This document shows, piece after piece, positions 62,546 to 64,000 of a stretch of DNA of 64,000 bases. This stretch comes from 62-47 sp051954235. Its GTDB lineage: Bacteria > Pseudomonadota > Alphaproteobacteria > Rhizobiales > Xanthobacteraceae. The stretch is taken from the NCBI GenBank assembly GCA_051954235.1, contig JBQCHY010000012.1, positions 1-64,000 on the forward strand. Reading direction: 5' to 3'. Position 1 is the stretch's first letter. Each line of letters starts with the position of its first letter. The position numbers and the translations under genes are program-made. Under the pieces are notes generated by a model that searched no databases, was not told the origin of the DNA, and saw only the letters and a program-made list of their open reading frames with translations.

Positions 62546-63508
62546 TCAGACGCCGCGATCGAGCAGCGTCTTGAAGTCCGCGCGCACGCGCTCGGCTTCG
62601 CTCTTCGCCGCCGCGCTGACTTCGCCCAGCCCGAAATAGCCATGAATGAGACCGAGGCCGCCGTGATAGGCGGTCGGCACGCCGGCCGCTGTCAGCGCAT
62701 CGGCATAGGCCTTGCCCTCGTCGCGCAACGGATCGAACCATGCCGTACAGACAACCGCGGGCGCGACGCCCGCGAGGTTGCTCGCGCGCAACGGCGAGAC
62801 GCGCCAGTCGGCGGCGTGGCCCGGGTCTTCGAGATAGTGTCCCGTGAACCATTCCATCACCGCGCGCGAGAGGAAATAGCCTTCGGCGTTCTCGTCGCGC
62901 GACGGATAGCGCGCGTTCTCGCCCGCATCGGCATAGCTGCCGACGATGTCGGTGACGGGATAGACGAGCATTTGGCCCGCGAGATTTATTCCCGCGTCGC
63001 GACAAGCGAGTGCGACAGCCGCCGCGAGATTGCCGCCGGCGCTGTCGCCGGCGACGCCGACCCGCGCGGGATCGCCGCCGAACTCGCCGATCCGCGCGAC
63101 GACGTCGTGCATCGCCGCGAAGCAATCCTCGAAGGCGCCGGGAAAGCGGGTTTCCGGCGGCCGCCGGTAATCGACCGAGATCACCACCGCACCGGTTTCG
63201 ATCGCGAGCAGCCTCGCCTGCCGGTCGTGGGTTTCCAGATCGCCGGCAACCCAGCCGCCACCGTGGAAGAAGACCACGGTGGGTGACGGAGCCTGTCCGT
63301 TGCGATAGACGCGCGCGGCGAGCGGCCCGGCCGCGCCCTTCACCTCGATGTCCGCGACCAGCGCGACCGGCGGCGGCGGAACGGCGGCGCGGGCATCGGC
63401 AAGCGCGCGAAGCGAATCCCGCGCTGCTTTCGGCGTCAGGCTCGGCGGATCGCGCAGCGGCAGTTTCGGAATGACGGCGGCAATGGCTGGATCGAGCGGC
63501 GCAGGCAT
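62546..63508 (-). CDS. Alpha/beta hydrolase of the hormone-sensitive-lipase family
   Basis: 320 residues from the ATG at 63508 (GGGAGA just upstream; a second ATG at 63520 is possible). Oxyanion motif HGGGW at 82-86, nucleophile Ser156 in GDSAGG, probable acid/base in WFDPLRDEG and GLIHGYFGL. No signal peptide. Lies directly downstream of the enamidase gene on the same strand, so it may act on an ester, lactone or amide in the same pathway, or be unrelated. Confidence 0.85.
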   Translation of the reverse strand: MPAPLDPAIAAVIPKLPLRDPPSLTPKAARDSLRALADARAAVPPPPVALVADIEVKGAAGPLAARVYRNGQAPSPTVVFFHGGGWVAGDLETHDRQARLLAIETGAVVISVDYRRPPETRFPGAFEDCFAAMHDVVARIGEFGGDPARVGVAGDSAGGNLAAAVALACRDAGINLAGQMLVYPVTDIVGSYADAGENARYPSRDENAEGYFLSRAVMEWFTGHYLEDPGHAADWRVSPLRASNLAGVAPAVVCTAWFDPLRDEGKAYADALTAAGVPTAYHGGLGLIHGYFGLGEVSAAAKSEAERVRADFKTLLDRGV

Positions 63509-63605
63509 GATGTCTCCCATTGTTGAGTCTTGACAGACATCATTGTCATCGCGGGCAGGGCGACGCAATTCGGACGCGCCGATGTCGGTACGGCCACGCC
63601 GCGCA

Positions 63606-64000
63606 TCAATGCGCAACGATCACAGGCACCTTGCCGGCAGGCGGCGTGTTGCGGCTGCGCTGGCTGCGCACGAGGCCGTCGATCACCGTCATGCCGACGC
63701 CGGGCAGATCGCCGAGCCGCACGCTGTCCAGAAGATCTTTGCCGGACGAGTGCTGCGCCTTGTCCATGAACACGAAGTCCGCAGCGCGACCGACTTCGAT
63801 CAGCCCGCAATCGAGCGCGCGCATCCGTGCGGTATTGCCGGTGGCAAAGCAGAACGCCACTTCCGCCGGCACGTCGCCGAGCGACGACAGCATCGAGATC
63901 ATGCGCAGGATGCCGAGCGGTTGCACGCCGGAGCCCGCCGGCGCGTCGGTGCCGAGGATGACGCGGTTGAGGTCGCCCATCTCCTTGGCGAGACGTAGCG
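63606..64000 (-). CDS. Enamidase-type amidohydrolase, C-terminal part (gene runs off the window)
   Basis: The C-terminal ~130 residues; the frame is open through 64000. Segments RVILGTDAPAGSGVQPLGIL, AFCFATGNTARMRALDCGLI and the end DGLVRSQRSRNTPPAGK match the amidohydrolase enamidase (Ena) of Eubacterium barkeri, which opens 6-oxo-1,4,5,6-tetrahydronicotinate to 2-formylglutarate. Asp in GTDAP is the expected metal-site residue. It supplies the step after 6-hydroxynicotinate reductase. The N-terminal metal-binding HxH cannot be seen here. Confidence 0.8.
   Translation of the reverse strand, partial: LRLAKEMGDLNRVILGTDAPAGSGVQPLGILRMISMLSSLGDVPAEVAFCFATGNTARMRALDCGLIEVGRAADFVFMDKAQHSSGKDLLDSVRLGDLPGVGMTVIDGLVRSQRSRNTPPAGKVPVIVAH

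Overview
The window is a GC-rich chromosomal segment of an alphaproteobacterium. The best guess is the Nitrobacteraceae/Bradyrhizobiaceae group (Bradyrhizobium, Rhodopseudomonas, Afipia and relatives). This rests on the gene sets (fixNOQP-type cbb3 operon, homogentisate cluster with a DUF2783 protein, pseudo-caspase and OmpA pairs) and on the dense intergenic palindromes (CGTCATTGCGAG...CTCGCAATGACG and CGTCATGCCCGG...CCGGCCATGACG). All assignments come from reading the sequence; no search was run. The first ~120 bases are low-complexity and look like a contig end.

Layout. 0.2-5.2 kb: a minus-strand branched-chain-type ABC uptake operon with a fused LivM-LivG protein. 5.6-10.2 kb: hemE, oligopeptidase B, a class V aminotransferase. 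10.5-14.0 kb: LssY_C-domain protein, a nuclease-like secreted protein, an unrecognised 580-residue protein. 14.3-26.5 kb: an envelope region with two caspase-fold proteins lacking both catalytic residues, two OmpA-domain proteins, two related RND adaptors, one RND pump, an AsmA protein and a CRP-like regulator. 26.7-39.3 kb: aromatic amino acid catabolism: MarR regulator with a clear operator, FAD monooxygenase plus DUF2783 partner, two metallo-beta-lactamase-fold proteins, HmgA, FahA, Lrp-type regulator, HppD, an AMACR-like CoA-transferase, and a two-subunit 3-oxoacid CoA-transferase that can use the acetoacetate released by FahA.

39.6-49.1 kb: respiration. A cbb3 oxidase operon (ccoN-O-Q-P, two extra membrane proteins, ccoI, ccoS) lies beside an alternative-oxidase-family gene and a Crp/Fnr regulator. 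Two perfect TTGCG-N4-CGCAA boxes, one before ccoN and one between the alternative oxidase and the regulator, tie them into one probable regulon. The small genes ccoS and ccoQ were found by direct translation.

49.3-64.0 kb: the most interesting block is a probable nicotinate-degradation island. A cytochrome-c-linked molybdenum hydroxylase (NicB/NicA type) is divergent from a 6-hydroxynicotinate-reductase-type protein, a UPF0280 protein, two DUF1185 proteins, a complete ABC importer, a MarR regulator, an alpha/beta hydrolase and, running off the window, the C-terminus of an enamidase. The combination joins a Pseudomonas-type first step to a Eubacterium barkeri-type reductive ring route. The divergent promoters carry two copies of one operator (CGTTYGTRYACRAAYG) placed exactly over the promoter elements.
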